Below, one piece after another: positions 53,169-61,526 of a stretch of 64,000 nt of DNA (within the stretch, counting starts at the first letter, position 1; every line of letters starts with the position of its first letter). Under the pieces are notes generated by a model. The model was not told the DNA's origin, ran no database searches, and was given only the letters and a program-made list of their open reading frames with translations. Source of the stretch: Chitinophagales bacterium (GTDB lineage Bacteria; Bacteroidota; Bacteroidia; Chitinophagales; JADJOU01); NCBI GenBank assembly GCA_030832185.1, contig JAURJQ010000017.1, positions 29,018 through 93,017 of the forward strand, in the 5' to 3' direction. The position numbers and the translations under genes were made by a program.

Positions 53169-55553
53169 TTAATTACGTAATGGTTTTCCTGATGTCAATA
53201 TACTCTGCATTCTTTCCAAGGTTTTCTTTTCTCCGCAGAGGGAAAGAAATGCCTCACGCTCCAGATCTAAGAGATACTGCTCGCTTACACGAGTCGGTTC
53301 ACTCAGATCTCCTCCGCAGAGAACATAAGCCAGTTTTTTAGAAATCAAAGCATCATGCGCACTTGCGTATTTCCCTAATTGGAATGAAGCTATTCCAGCA
53401 TAGAGTGCTGCCAAACCAGTTCTACCCAGCACTAAAATATCATCACGCATCACAGGCTTTGTATATCCCGCATCATAGAGTTCTAAAACCTTTTCTTTTG
53501 CTGAGGATATAGCTCTATCCGGATTGACAACTACTGCATCTTTATCTTTTGTAAATATTCCTAGGTCAAAAGCCTCATAAGCAGAATTCGCGGTTTTCGC
53601 AGTAGCAATGGTAGTAAATCGTTCACTCAATTTTGGAATCCAAGTATCTTCTGCGCCAAAACTATCGGATAATCTTAGGGCAAATTCTTTGGAACCGCCA
53701 CCACCAGGTATGACACCTACACCTACTTCTACCAGTCCTATATAGGTCTCTGCTGCAGCCATACAGGCATCTGTATGCATAGACATTTCACAGCCACCTC
53801 CTAGCGTTAGCCCATGCGGTGCAGCTACTACTGGCACAGAACTATAACGCAATCTCATCACCGTATTTTGGAAATGACGAACTGCAAAATTCAATTCATC
53901 CCATTCCTGCTCTATTGCCTGCATGAGTACGATGGCCAGATTAGCTCCTGCGGAGAAATTAGGTGCATTGTTTCCCAACACAACTCCTTTCCATCCGTCA
54001 GCTTCCGCTATATCCAAAGCCTTATTAATACCTTCAAGAACTTCGCCACCTATGGTATTCATCTTAGTTTGAAATTCTACACAAAGCACTCCATCTCCGA
54101 TATCGTGAACAGTACAACCTGTATTTTTAAATACTGGAGTCTGACTTCGTTTATGATCTAGTACTATAAAATTTTCTCTTCCCGGAATGATCTGATAGGC
54201 CTTGGAATTAATATCATAAAAATATTGTACGCCATTCTCTAATTTATAGAAACTAGTATGCCCTGCATTCAACATATCTTCTACCCAAGAGGCAGGCTGG
54301 TGTCCATGCTCCTTCATTAGGGTTACTATATTCTCCACACCCAGAATATCCCAGTTTAGAAAAGGTCCTATTTCCCATCCAAAACCTGCTATCATAGCAT
54401 CATCGATCCGATAGAGCTCATCAGAAATTTCTGGAACACGATGGGATACATAGTTAAAGATGGAATAATTCAATTTATTTAGAAATTCGGCTGCTCTATC
54501 CTTTCCTTTTGCTAATATTTTCAAGCGAGCTCGCAAGGAATCCACCATTTTAGCTTCACCTACGGAAGCAAATTTTGTTTTCTCACTTGCCTTATATTCC
54601 AGTGTATTTAAATCTAATTCTAAGATGACTTTCTTGCCATCTACGGTAGTTTTTTTGTAAAATCCTTGTCCTGTCTTGTCGCCAAGCCATTTATTAGCTT
54701 CCATTTTCAATACATAATCTGGCACTTTGAACGTATCACGCGATATATCATTTGGACAAAATTCATAAACTCCATTTGCTACTTTGATTAAGGTGTCTAG
54801 TCCTACAACATCTGCTGTTCGAAACGTGGCTGATTTAGGCTTGCCGATTAACGTTCCTGTTAAAGAATCAATTTCTGAAATGGATAGATCCATTTCCTGC
54901 TGCAACTTAAATATAGCTGCCATAGAAAAGACTCCTACTCTATTTGCTATAAATGCAGGTGTATCTTTACATAAAACTGGCGTTTTGCCTAAAAATTTAT
55001 CCGCATAATATTCGAAAAATTGAATCATTTCTTTATCTGTGTGTGCTGAAGGAATGATTTCAAACAATCTTAAATAGCGAGGAGGATTGAAAAAATGCGT
55101 TCCGCAAAAATGCTTTTTAAAATCATCGCTTCGGCCTTCAATAAGCATAGATATAGGTATTCCTGAAGTATTGGTAGTAATCAATGTCCCAGGTTTTCTA
55201 TGAAGCTCTACTTTTTCAAACAATTGTTGCTTAATATCTAGCCGCTCTACCACGGCTTCTAAAATCCAATCACAATCTTTGATCTCCGTTATATTGTCCT
55301 CAAAATTTCCTGTTTTAATCCTAGATACAAATGAGGTCTTATAAATAGGGGAAGGATTCGATTTTATAGCTGTCTGCAGTGCAGCATTTACTAGGCTATT
55401 GCGCTTAGCTGGATTAGCCTTTTCTTCTTCTTTCAATTCTGGTGGAATAATATCTAAAAGTAAGACTTGTAATCCCACATTAGCGAAATGACAAGCTATC
55501 CTGGAACCCATAACTCCTGAACCTAAAACCGCAACTTTTTTTATCGTTCTCAT
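53169..55553 (-). CDS. fadN: FadN-like 3-hydroxyacyl-CoA dehydrogenase / enoyl-CoA hydratase fusion
   Basis: A 794-residue bifunctional enzyme. The hydroxyacyl-CoA dehydrogenase comes first (NAD motif VLGSGVMGSRIACHF at 9-23; THFFNPPRYLRLFEI with catalytic His). A second 3HCDH helical part follows to about 450. The crotonase-fold hydratase lies at the C-terminus (GNNAPNFSAGANL, GLTLGGGCEMSMHTD, EVGVGVIPGGGG). This order is that of Bacillus FadN, the reverse of E. coli FadB. It does steps two and three of beta-oxidation. It starts 39 bases downstream of the MarR gene. Confidence 0.92.
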   Translation of the reverse strand: MRTIKKVAVLGSGVMGSRIACHFANVGLQVLLLDIIPPELKEEEKANPAKRNSLVNAALQTAIKSNPSPIYKTSFVSRIKTGNFEDNITEIKDCDWILEAVVERLDIKQQLFEKVELHRKPGTLITTNTSGIPISMLIEGRSDDFKKHFCGTHFFNPPRYLRLFEIIPSAHTDKEMIQFFEYYADKFLGKTPVLCKDTPAFIANRVGVFSMAAIFKLQQEMDLSISEIDSLTGTLIGKPKSATFRTADVVGLDTLIKVANGVYEFCPNDISRDTFKVPDYVLKMEANKWLGDKTGQGFYKKTTVDGKKVILELDLNTLEYKASEKTKFASVGEAKMVDSLRARLKILAKGKDRAAEFLNKLNYSIFNYVSHRVPEISDELYRIDDAMIAGFGWEIGPFLNWDILGVENIVTLMKEHGHQPASWVEDMLNAGHTSFYKLENGVQYFYDINSKAYQIIPGRENFIVLDHKRSQTPVFKNTGCTVHDIGDGVLCVEFQTKMNTIGGEVLEGINKALDIAEADGWKGVVLGNNAPNFSAGANLAIVLMQAIEQEWDELNFAVRHFQNTVMRLRYSSVPVVAAPHGLTLGGGCEMSMHTDACMAAAETYIGLVEVGVGVIPGGGGSKEFALRLSDSFGAEDTWIPKLSERFTTIATAKTANSAYEAFDLGIFTKDKDAVVVNPDRAISSAKEKVLELYDAGYTKPVMRDDILVLGRTGLAALYAGIASFQLGKYASAHDALISKKLAYVLCGGDLSEPTRVSEQYLLDLEREAFLSLCGEKKTLERMQSILTSGKPLRN

Positions 55554-55592
55554 TTATGATATTTATATTTTAATTTATAATGCTCTTTCTTA

Positions 55593-56036
55593 TTATGAAT
55601 TTATTAAAATTGTTTGCTCTTGAGCTAGCTTTTGTATTTTATCTAGACTTTTGATTAGTTGATTCATTTCTTTTTCGGTCAAAGCCTCATTAACTTTTTG
55701 CTGAAAATCTAATACATAATTCTTAGACACATCACGCATTTCTAGACCTTTTTTCGTCAACTTAATTATGACATTTCGCTTATCAGATTTACTGACTTCT
55801 CGTTTGATCAATCCCGCTTCTTCTAGTTTGGTCAGTGTCCTAGATAAACTCGTAGGTTCTATACCCATCTTGGGGCCTAATGTCATGCTCAATGAACCTT
55901 CTTTAGGATCTATAGATAATAGCGTAAAGCCTACCACCATTGTAGAATTATACTGCGCAGCTTCCTCGTTATACATTTTGGTCACTGTATTCCAAGTTGT
56001 TCTTAATAAATAATCGATTGTCATCATTTTATTCAT
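55593..56036 (-). CDS. MarR-family regulator of the beta-oxidation operon
   Basis: A winged-helix regulator of 147 residues from the ATG at 56036 (MNKMMTIDYLLRTTW). The core shows SMTLGPKMGIEPTSLSRTLTKLEEAGLIKREVSKSDKRNVIIKLTKKG, i.e. recognition helix and wing with the D-x-R-x-x motif of MarR proteins. I chose 56036 over the in-frame ATG at 56054, because a -7 box (56041-56048) lies between them. Two palindromes upstream are likely its own operators, and fatty acid degradation genes follow, so an acyl-CoA-responsive repressor is inferred. Confidence 0.88.
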   Translation of the reverse strand: MNKMMTIDYLLRTTWNTVTKMYNEEAAQYNSTMVVGFTLLSIDPKEGSLSMTLGPKMGIEPTSLSRTLTKLEEAGLIKREVSKSDKRNVIIKLTKKGLEMRDVSKNYVLDFQQKVNEALTEKEMNQLIKSLDKIQKLAQEQTILINS

Positions 56037-56040
56037 ACAA

Positions 56041-56048
56041 CAAAGATA
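56041..56048 (-). promoter_or_regulatory. Bacteroidota -7 box (TATCTTTG) of marR, near-leaderless
   Basis: TATCTTTG on the minus strand ends 4 bases before ATG 56036. A transcript from this box would start at or within a few bases of the start codon. Confidence 0.6.
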
Positions 56049-56058
56049 GCACATTTTT

Positions 56059-56088
56059 ATTATGCATGCATAATTTATGTATGCATAA
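56059..56088 (-). promoter_or_regulatory. Two tandem MarR operator-like palindromes
   Basis: ATTATGCATGCATAAT at 56059-56074 is a perfect 16-bp palindrome. Directly abutting is TTATGTATGCATAA at 56075-56088, the same core with one mismatched pair. They occupy the spacer and -33 region of the marR promoter, where bound repressor would block RNA polymerase. Confidence 0.72.
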
Positions 56089-56192
56089 TAATTGTTAAAA
56101 AATCGGCAATCTTCTTACTATTTGTCGGCTTCGCTATGTTTGAATGCCTAGATTAAATATGTATAAATGAAACTAAATTAAGGATGGACACC

Positions 56193-57254
56193 TCACTGTT
56201 TTAATACCTGAGCCAAATACTCTATGTCTTTCCAGCTATTAGCTGGAAAATTGGAAAATCGAAGCTGCTTATCTTTGTTTTCAGCATACCCGTCACTGCA
56301 AATGATATTTCTCTTTAAAAGTAGACTTCTAATTTCGTCTATATGATTTAATGGGTAGGTGCAAAGGATAGTATCAGAGGAGTTGGTATGATTATGACTT
56401 AGTCCTAACCAATCATTAATTGTAAAAAGAGATTGGAGGAAATTCTTCTTATCAAGCATTTCTTTTTTTAGTTCTCCTAGACCTCTTTGATTCATATCTT
56501 GCGCGACACGTCCCATAAGATAAATTCCTAATACATTCGGAGTAGATGGCGTTTGGAATGTTTTATAATTTTTCAATAAATCGCCTATCGTGTTATGAGC
56601 ACTTCGATTATGGCTATAATTCGCAGAATTTAGAGCGTCTGCTAAAGTTTTATTTATAATCCATACGCCTAGTCCTGCAGGAAGACCAAAAGCTTTTTGG
56701 GATGAGAAAAATGATATATCTACTAGACTATAGTCTAGGTCAACAAATGGGGCTGAACTTACAATATCTACTGCTAAAATAGCTTTAGGATTTCTTTTTT
56801 TAACATTGTGTATATACCCCTCATTGGTTTTAATTCCTGCGCTAGTCTCATTATGAGTAATACATATTAGCTCAGTATCGGAGTGAATAAATGGGTAAAA
56901 ATCAGTGAAGAACTCAGATTCATATTTAGACGTATCTAACCCTATTCGCTTAGCATAATTATAAAACTTCTTAGAAAATGCACCATTTATAAAATGAAAA
57001 CTAGATTTTGAAACACAATTTTGCAGAATTCGTTCCATTATTTCTGACCCAGAACTAGCTAGAAAAATAGCATGAGTCGAAGGTATACTCATTAAAATAC
57101 GTAGCTGTTCATCCAAGTGTTGATACATATACTGAATGGTAGATGAACGATGATACTCAGAAGCATGACCCTTCGCGTAAAATTCATTCGTCCATTTATC
57201 CAGATTGGAATAAATAGCAGAAGGCCCTACCGTAAAGAAAATTTTCCTAGCCAT
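56193..57254 (-). CDS. serC: Phosphoserine aminotransferase-like class V aminotransferase
   Basis: A 353-residue PLP enzyme. The N-terminal FFTVGPSAIYSNL resembles the SerC/alanine-glyoxylate group, ASSGSEIME contacts the cofactor phosphate, AVDIVSSAPFVDLD carries the ring-stacking Asp, and FFSSQKAFGLPAGLGVW has the Schiff-base Lys. It would convert 3-phosphohydroxypyruvate to phosphoserine. Its start overlaps the stop of serB by 8 bases, which supports the serine pathway assignment. It is diverged from E. coli SerC, so some uncertainty in substrate remains. Confidence 0.82.
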   Translation of the reverse strand: MARKIFFTVGPSAIYSNLDKWTNEFYAKGHASEYHRSSTIQYMYQHLDEQLRILMSIPSTHAIFLASSGSEIMERILQNCVSKSSFHFINGAFSKKFYNYAKRIGLDTSKYESEFFTDFYPFIHSDTELICITHNETSAGIKTNEGYIHNVKKRNPKAILAVDIVSSAPFVDLDYSLVDISFFSSQKAFGLPAGLGVWIINKTLADALNSANYSHNRSAHNTIGDLLKNYKTFQTPSTPNVLGIYLMGRVAQDMNQRGLGELKKEMLDKKNFLQSLFTINDWLGLSHNHTNSSDTILCTYPLNHIDEIRSLLLKRNIICSDGYAENKDKQLRFSNFPANSWKDIEYLAQVLKQ

Positions 57255-57894
57255 TTTCTTTAATAAATTTTACTACTTCATAAAAATCACTACATACTGC
57301 ATCTGCTCTTTCCACTATATAATCTCTATAAACCGTTTCGGTATAGCCAATAAAATAGTCAACAGCACCCTCCAATTTGGCTTCTAAGTCAGTATATCCA
57401 TCTCCTATCATACAAATGGGTCGTGCGAGCTGGAATTCATTTATTACCTTAACTTTACCCATATTGTGAGCGATAGGCAAACTCCTATTAAAATCTATAA
57501 TAGTATTATCTTTCAATACAAATTGATTGGCGATAATATTGCTTTCTAGAAAACCTATTCGCTTGCAAACAGGCATAATATACTCAAGAAACCCTCCTGA
57601 AACTATGTAGCAGTTTTTTGGAAAAATAGACTTCATTTTAGTCAATGCGACTATGCTAGGAGAAATAAATGAAAACAATTTAACTATTAATTCACTCAAA
57701 TCAGCTGGAGTTGCATTGATAAGTTTTATTCTTTGTGATAATGATTCTTGAATTGAAATTTCACCTATCATTCCTAAATTAGTAATATGCTTAATTTCTT
57801 CTTGAATTGTTTTACTCCTATTACAAATAGCCGCGAGAATGTCAAGGCTTTCTGCTTGAATAAGAGTACTATCAAAATCCAAAACAATATTCAT
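57247..57894 (-). CDS. serB: Phosphoserine phosphatase-like HAD hydrolase
   Basis: A 215-residue HAD-superfamily phosphatase. DFDSTL at 6-11 holds the nucleophile and general acid Asp, VSGGFLEYI is motif II (Ser), a conserved Lys follows, and MIGDGYTDLEAKL is motif IV. It would dephosphorylate phosphoserine, the product of the overlapping serC. The N-terminal regulatory ACT part of some SerB proteins is absent. A -7 box lies 4 bases before the ATG, so the mRNA is probably leaderless. Confidence 0.85.
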   Translation of the reverse strand: MNIVLDFDSTLIQAESLDILAAICNRSKTIQEEIKHITNLGMIGEISIQESLSQRIKLINATPADLSELIVKLFSFISPSIVALTKMKSIFPKNCYIVSGGFLEYIMPVCKRIGFLESNIIANQFVLKDNTIIDFNRSLPIAHNMGKVKVINEFQLARPICMIGDGYTDLEAKLEGAVDYFIGYTETVYRDYIVERADAVCSDFYEVVKFIKENG

Positions 57895-57898
57895 GGTT

Positions 57899-57906
57899 CA
57901 AATATA
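57899..57906 (-). promoter_or_regulatory. Bacteroidota -7 box (TATATTTG) of serB, near-leaderless
   Basis: TATATTTG on the minus strand ends 4 bases before the serB ATG and abuts the U tract of the tRNA-Gln terminator, so serB must be initiated here or by read-through. Confidence 0.55.
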
Positions 57907-57911
57907 GGCAT

Positions 57912-57940
57912 AAAAAAAAAGACTGCTATAAAAGCAGTCT
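57912..57940 (-). terminator. Rho-independent terminator after tRNA-Gln
   Basis: On the minus strand AGACTGCT and AGCAGTCT form a perfect 8-bp stem with a 5-base loop, followed by about nine U. Confidence 0.88.
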
Positions 57941-57949
57941 TGAAAAAAG

Positions 57950-58020
57950 TTGACCGACAAGGATTCGAACCTTGAAAAACTGCACCAAAAACAGTTGTGT
58001 TACCGTTACACCATCGGTCA
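57950..58020 (-). tRNA. tRNA-Gln (anticodon TTG)
   Basis: The minus strand folds into a cloverleaf of 71 bases. It has a perfect 7-bp acceptor stem TGACCGA/TCGGTCA starting with U1-A72 as usual for tRNA-Gln, discriminator A, anticodon loop TTTTGGT with anticodon TTG, and T arm GGTTCGAATCC. CCA is not encoded. A strong terminator follows. Confidence 0.94.
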
Positions 58021-58065
58021 GTCAAAATTTAGAAGTGCAAATATATATATAAATTGATATTCCTA

Positions 58066-58100
58066 TAAAAAAAAATGCACTGCGAGTGCAGTGCATTTTA
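58066..58100 (-). terminator. Terminator of the gldK-N operon
   Basis: ATGCACTGC and GCAGTGCAT form a perfect 9-bp stem with a 4-base loop, extended by A/T pairs. On the minus strand it is followed by a U-rich run. It lies 18 bases after the gldN stop. Confidence 0.88.
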
Positions 58101-58117
58101 CTTTATTTCTGTTTATT

Positions 58118-58966
58118 CTAGTATTCCCAAAAATCGCTTTCCTTATCTCTTATTTCGTTATGAATTCTATCCGACTCATACAATAAATCCAAATTGGTAG
58201 CATAAGATTCAATTCTTCGATCCTGCACGTTGGACTCTTTCATGATGTAACTATTGAAATAACGCATTTCAAAAATATCTTCCCAGCTCGTGGTATTCGC
58301 ATCATTCTTGATATTATATACTTGATTAGTCGCTAATATCTTTCTTACATCTGGATAATATATCCAGTACATAGGTATATCAGCTACATACTCACCAGCC
58401 TCATTGTATTTTTCCCTCATAAAGCTTAGACCTAGGATTCTCACTACCATAGTAGAAGTTTCAATATCAAATAACCAATCTTCTTTAATTCTAAGCTTCT
58501 TAACAGTCTCAGGATTAAATGTATTGGTTGTAACCACTCTCTCTTCAAGACCTGTTTCAAAGTTTACTCTCGTGACAGTATCAATAGAAGCCCCAATTTG
58601 AGCAACATCTTGAACATTCATTGGCTCTTTGAATACTTCTCCAGCTTCTGAGGATTGATAGACTTCTATTTCTCCTTTTTTTGCAGCTTCATGCAGAATA
58701 TTTACCAGCCCCATTTTAGGATGAGCAAATGGTAGATTTAATTTTTCTTGGAAGTCAATAACTCTCCATAATCTCTTTTTCCACTTTATATCTGCTTCAC
58801 GAAGATGGTCATAAGCTATTATCTCTCTTTCTTTAAGAGTTACCTTTTCATATGCGCCATCTAATTTTTCTTCTAACTCGTCTAAAGGAGCCGTTTCTGA
58901 GCCTTCCGTCTGTGCATAAGACATTGTAAGGAAAAGAGAAAATAATACAAACAATAATTTTTTCAT
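58118..58966 (-). CDS. gldN: Gliding motility / T9SS protein GldN (PorN)
   Basis: A 282-residue periplasmic protein. The signal peptide (1-18, ending MSYAQ) is followed by the GldN domain: REIIAYDHLREADIKWKKRLWRVIDFQEKLNLPF is the typical N-terminal block. With GldK it forms the periplasmic ring complex attached to the outer membrane in the type IX secretion machine. It is the last gene of the operon, 23 bases after gldM and before a strong terminator. Confidence 0.95.
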   Translation of the reverse strand: MKKLLFVLFSLFLTMSYAQTEGSETAPLDELEEKLDGAYEKVTLKEREIIAYDHLREADIKWKKRLWRVIDFQEKLNLPFAHPKMGLVNILHEAAKKGEIEVYQSSEAGEVFKEPMNVQDVAQIGASIDTVTRVNFETGLEERVVTTNTFNPETVKKLRIKEDWLFDIETSTMVVRILGLSFMREKYNEAGEYVADIPMYWIYYPDVRKILATNQVYNIKNDANTTSWEDIFEMRYFNSYIMKESNVQDRRIESYATNLDLLYESDRIHNEIRDKESDFWEY

Positions 58967-58989
58967 ACGTTATATCGTTTAGTTGTTAA

Positions 58990-60579
58990 TTACATTTTAA
59001 TTTGAACAGACACGCCAGTAATAGTCCTCATAGAACCGTCTGGACCTGTCACTTTAACTTTTTCTATCATAAACACATCGTTTGGCTTACATGCATTAAC
59101 TGCACTAGTCCACTCGCTACTAAATCTATCTCCAGTTACTCTACCTTCTCTAGGATCCCCATTTTTAGGAACATAAGTATATTCAAAACTATTCACCGTA
59201 AACTTCGCATCAAAATCGAAATTTTCTAATACCGCCTTTACCCCTTGCTGCACTTGTAAGGTTCCTTTTGGTATTTTTCCACCCTTAATTGTCCCTCCAA
59301 TGGTAGTAACCGGATCTGGAACTCTTTTTACTCTATATTTGAAAGGTGTATTCTGCTTTCCATCCGATATAGTGATGGTAGCTTCGCCAACGGTAGTAGC
59401 CTTCACAATATATTTACCAGGAGCTGACTTTGACAAAGTAACACCACCACCGGAAGCACTAAGTTTAGTTTTTTCATCACCTGTTCCGGAGGAAACTGTT
59501 ACCGGATTATCTAAACCAATGTAAAACACGTTCATTTTATCAAGCATGAGCGCGGCACCTGATGGTTGACCTACAACATACTTAATTACTTTATTCACTG
59601 ATTTTTTCTCACCTGCTGGAGTCGTAAAGCTAATTGCTACATTTATTGGATACTCACCTGGACCACCCGCCTGTATTTTCTTTACAGCTACACCATCAGT
59701 GTTAAGTGCAACACCACCGCCGTTTATGGTCACACTAGGTTTGGCTTGATCATTGAAAGCCCCTACACCAGCTGTAATTTCAATTTCCTCTCCAGGCATG
59801 CAATAAGTCGTATTTGCAGAGGCAACTGCTGCGAATTTATCATATATAATTTTCACTTTACCTATCTGAGCTATACAATAGTCGGACAACATACCTTCAG
59901 AACTCTTCACATCATTCTGAATTTTTGACAATACAGTGATCCCTGCTACAGCTGGTGTCATATAAAAACTAGATTGAGTCCAACCCTCAGCGTTTTGAGG
60001 ATAGGGTTTGCCATACGAACTTTTCTTTGGAATAATTAACTCACAAGGTAGGGATTTTTCAAAGTTTGCTATTGCAGCGAAATGCTGAGCCTTCATATTT
60101 TCTGGAACACTCGCAGATTTAAGAACATTAATAACATCTTCCTTGTACTTTTTCACCTTACTATATATCTCTTCCCCCTTCTTATTTTTAATCATTATTC
60201 GGGTATTTGAATTGAGATCATCATACTTGTAGACTTCTTCCCCATCTTTGATTTCAAGTTTTGAAGCCTTTTTGATCTCCATTTTATAGTTATCTATATC
60301 AGCTATCAGAGTATTAGATAATGAACTTATTTTTCCAGCAATAGGTTTCCATATCATAGCCTTTTCTTTAGTTTGAGGATCTGCTGCGGCATCTTCTAGT
60401 GCACTGTAAGTTGAGGCATTTTTATCATTTAGAACTTTTATAGTTTTATTAATACTGCTATCTACATTTTTAAATGCATTGATTACTTCCTTAGATACGT
60501 TCATTGCTAGTAAAGCCGTCAATACGAGATACATCATATTGATCATCTTCTGACGTGGTGATATCTTACCTCCTGCCAT
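58990..60579 (-). CDS. gldM: Gliding motility / T9SS motor protein GldM (PorM)
   Basis: A 529-residue inner-membrane protein with one N-terminal helix (about 15-35) and a large periplasmic shaft of successive domains. The start MAGGKISPRQKMINMMYLVLTALLAMN is the family hallmark, and Arg9 and Glu31 sit where motor-function residues are described in Flavobacterium johnsoniae GldM (from memory). GldM couples the proton-driven GldL core to the GldKN ring. A basic Gly/Val-rich set of beta repeats follows to the C-terminus. It lies between gldL (68 bases) and gldN (23 bases). Confidence 0.95.
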   Translation of the reverse strand: MAGGKISPRQKMINMMYLVLTALLAMNVSKEVINAFKNVDSSINKTIKVLNDKNASTYSALEDAAADPQTKEKAMIWKPIAGKISSLSNTLIADIDNYKMEIKKASKLEIKDGEEVYKYDDLNSNTRIMIKNKKGEEIYSKVKKYKEDVINVLKSASVPENMKAQHFAAIANFEKSLPCELIIPKKSSYGKPYPQNAEGWTQSSFYMTPAVAGITVLSKIQNDVKSSEGMLSDYCIAQIGKVKIIYDKFAAVASANTTYCMPGEEIEITAGVGAFNDQAKPSVTINGGGVALNTDGVAVKKIQAGGPGEYPINVAISFTTPAGEKKSVNKVIKYVVGQPSGAALMLDKMNVFYIGLDNPVTVSSGTGDEKTKLSASGGGVTLSKSAPGKYIVKATTVGEATITISDGKQNTPFKYRVKRVPDPVTTIGGTIKGGKIPKGTLQVQQGVKAVLENFDFDAKFTVNSFEYTYVPKNGDPREGRVTGDRFSSEWTSAVNACKPNDVFMIEKVKVTGPDGSMRTITGVSVQIKM

Positions 60580-60647
60580 TTCTTATTATTTTTCTTTTAC
60601 CTAATTACTAAAATTATTTACAAAATTGTTTTTATTCGTTGAACTTC

Positions 60648-61466
60648 CTATGCTGTGCGCATAGCAGTGAGCATGCCACCATAGATATTGTTCAATGAAC
60701 TTAGGCTCTTAGAAAGGGCATTCATATTGTCTTTAAGATTTAAAGCATCATTTTTAGTCGACTCTAAACTCTCCATAGCTTCTGACAAGTTACCTACAAA
60801 TCGATTAAGATTTCTAATATGATTATTCGCATCTTGTAATTCTATTTGATATATCGAATTTAACTGAGTAAGATTCTTAGTCACTAACTGAATTTGCTCT
60901 TGGTATTCTTGTGTACCAGCAGTAGATATCGCTAAATTCTTGGCGCTTTCAGCACTTTTTTCAAATACAACTTGAAGAGAGTTCATAGAAGCCGATGCAT
61001 TGCGCGCAGCTTCACTATAACCCTCCGTAGCATTTGCTACATCTGCCACGCTATTCATGGAACTTATATTTCCACTTAACTTTTCTAAATTCTCTCCTAA
61101 TCTATTGAGCATTTCATTATCAAAACTTGCTTTCGAAAGTGCATTGTCTAGAGCCATCAGAGAACTGCCAGCTGAACCAGAACCAGATCCACCTCCTTCT
61201 CCATAGCCACCTTCACCCTTGATTACTTCAACGGTATTTTCATCCATCAAGTGAGGATAAACCCTTTCCCATTGATAATCCTCATATGTAGGCTCGAAAG
61301 CTGAAATTAAAAATATAAGTACCTCTGTACCCATACCAGCAATAAGCATTTCATCTGCTCCAGGCCAGTGCATGATTTTGAATAGTGCTCCTAGAATTAC
61401 AACCGCAGCACCTAAACCATAAGCCATTGCTATTATTTTCTTAAATCCGCCTACTTTTTTTGCCAT
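60648..61466 (-). CDS. gldL: Gliding motility / T9SS motor protein GldL (PorL)
   Basis: A 272-residue inner-membrane motor subunit. Two helices (about 13-31 and 40-57) flank the loop KIMHWPGADEM; Glu48 in the second helix corresponds to the proton-pathway Glu of F. johnsoniae GldL. The remaining 210 residues are cytoplasmic and helical, rich in Ser/Asn coiled-coil heptads (about 110-265), with a Gly/Ser linker near 85-100. Five GldL surround two GldM helices in the known structure. The signature loop reappears in the 97-residue protein at 15694-15987. Confidence 0.96.
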   Translation of the reverse strand: MAKKVGGFKKIIAMAYGLGAAVVILGALFKIMHWPGADEMLIAGMGTEVLIFLISAFEPTYEDYQWERVYPHLMDENTVEVIKGEGGYGEGGGSGSGSAGSSLMALDNALSKASFDNEMLNRLGENLEKLSGNISSMNSVADVANATEGYSEAARNASASMNSLQVVFEKSAESAKNLAISTAGTQEYQEQIQLVTKNLTQLNSIYQIELQDANNHIRNLNRFVGNLSEAMESLESTKNDALNLKDNMNALSKSLSSLNNIYGGMLTAMRTA

Positions 61467-61526
61467 TTTATTTGAAAATTTTAATTTATTTAAAAGTTAA
61501 GATTAAATTGTTTTTTGATTTATAAT

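Noticed and set aside
56037..56054. Upstream ATG of the MarR gene
   Set aside because: It lies upstream of the -7 box and would have to be transcribed from further upstream, across the operator palindromes.
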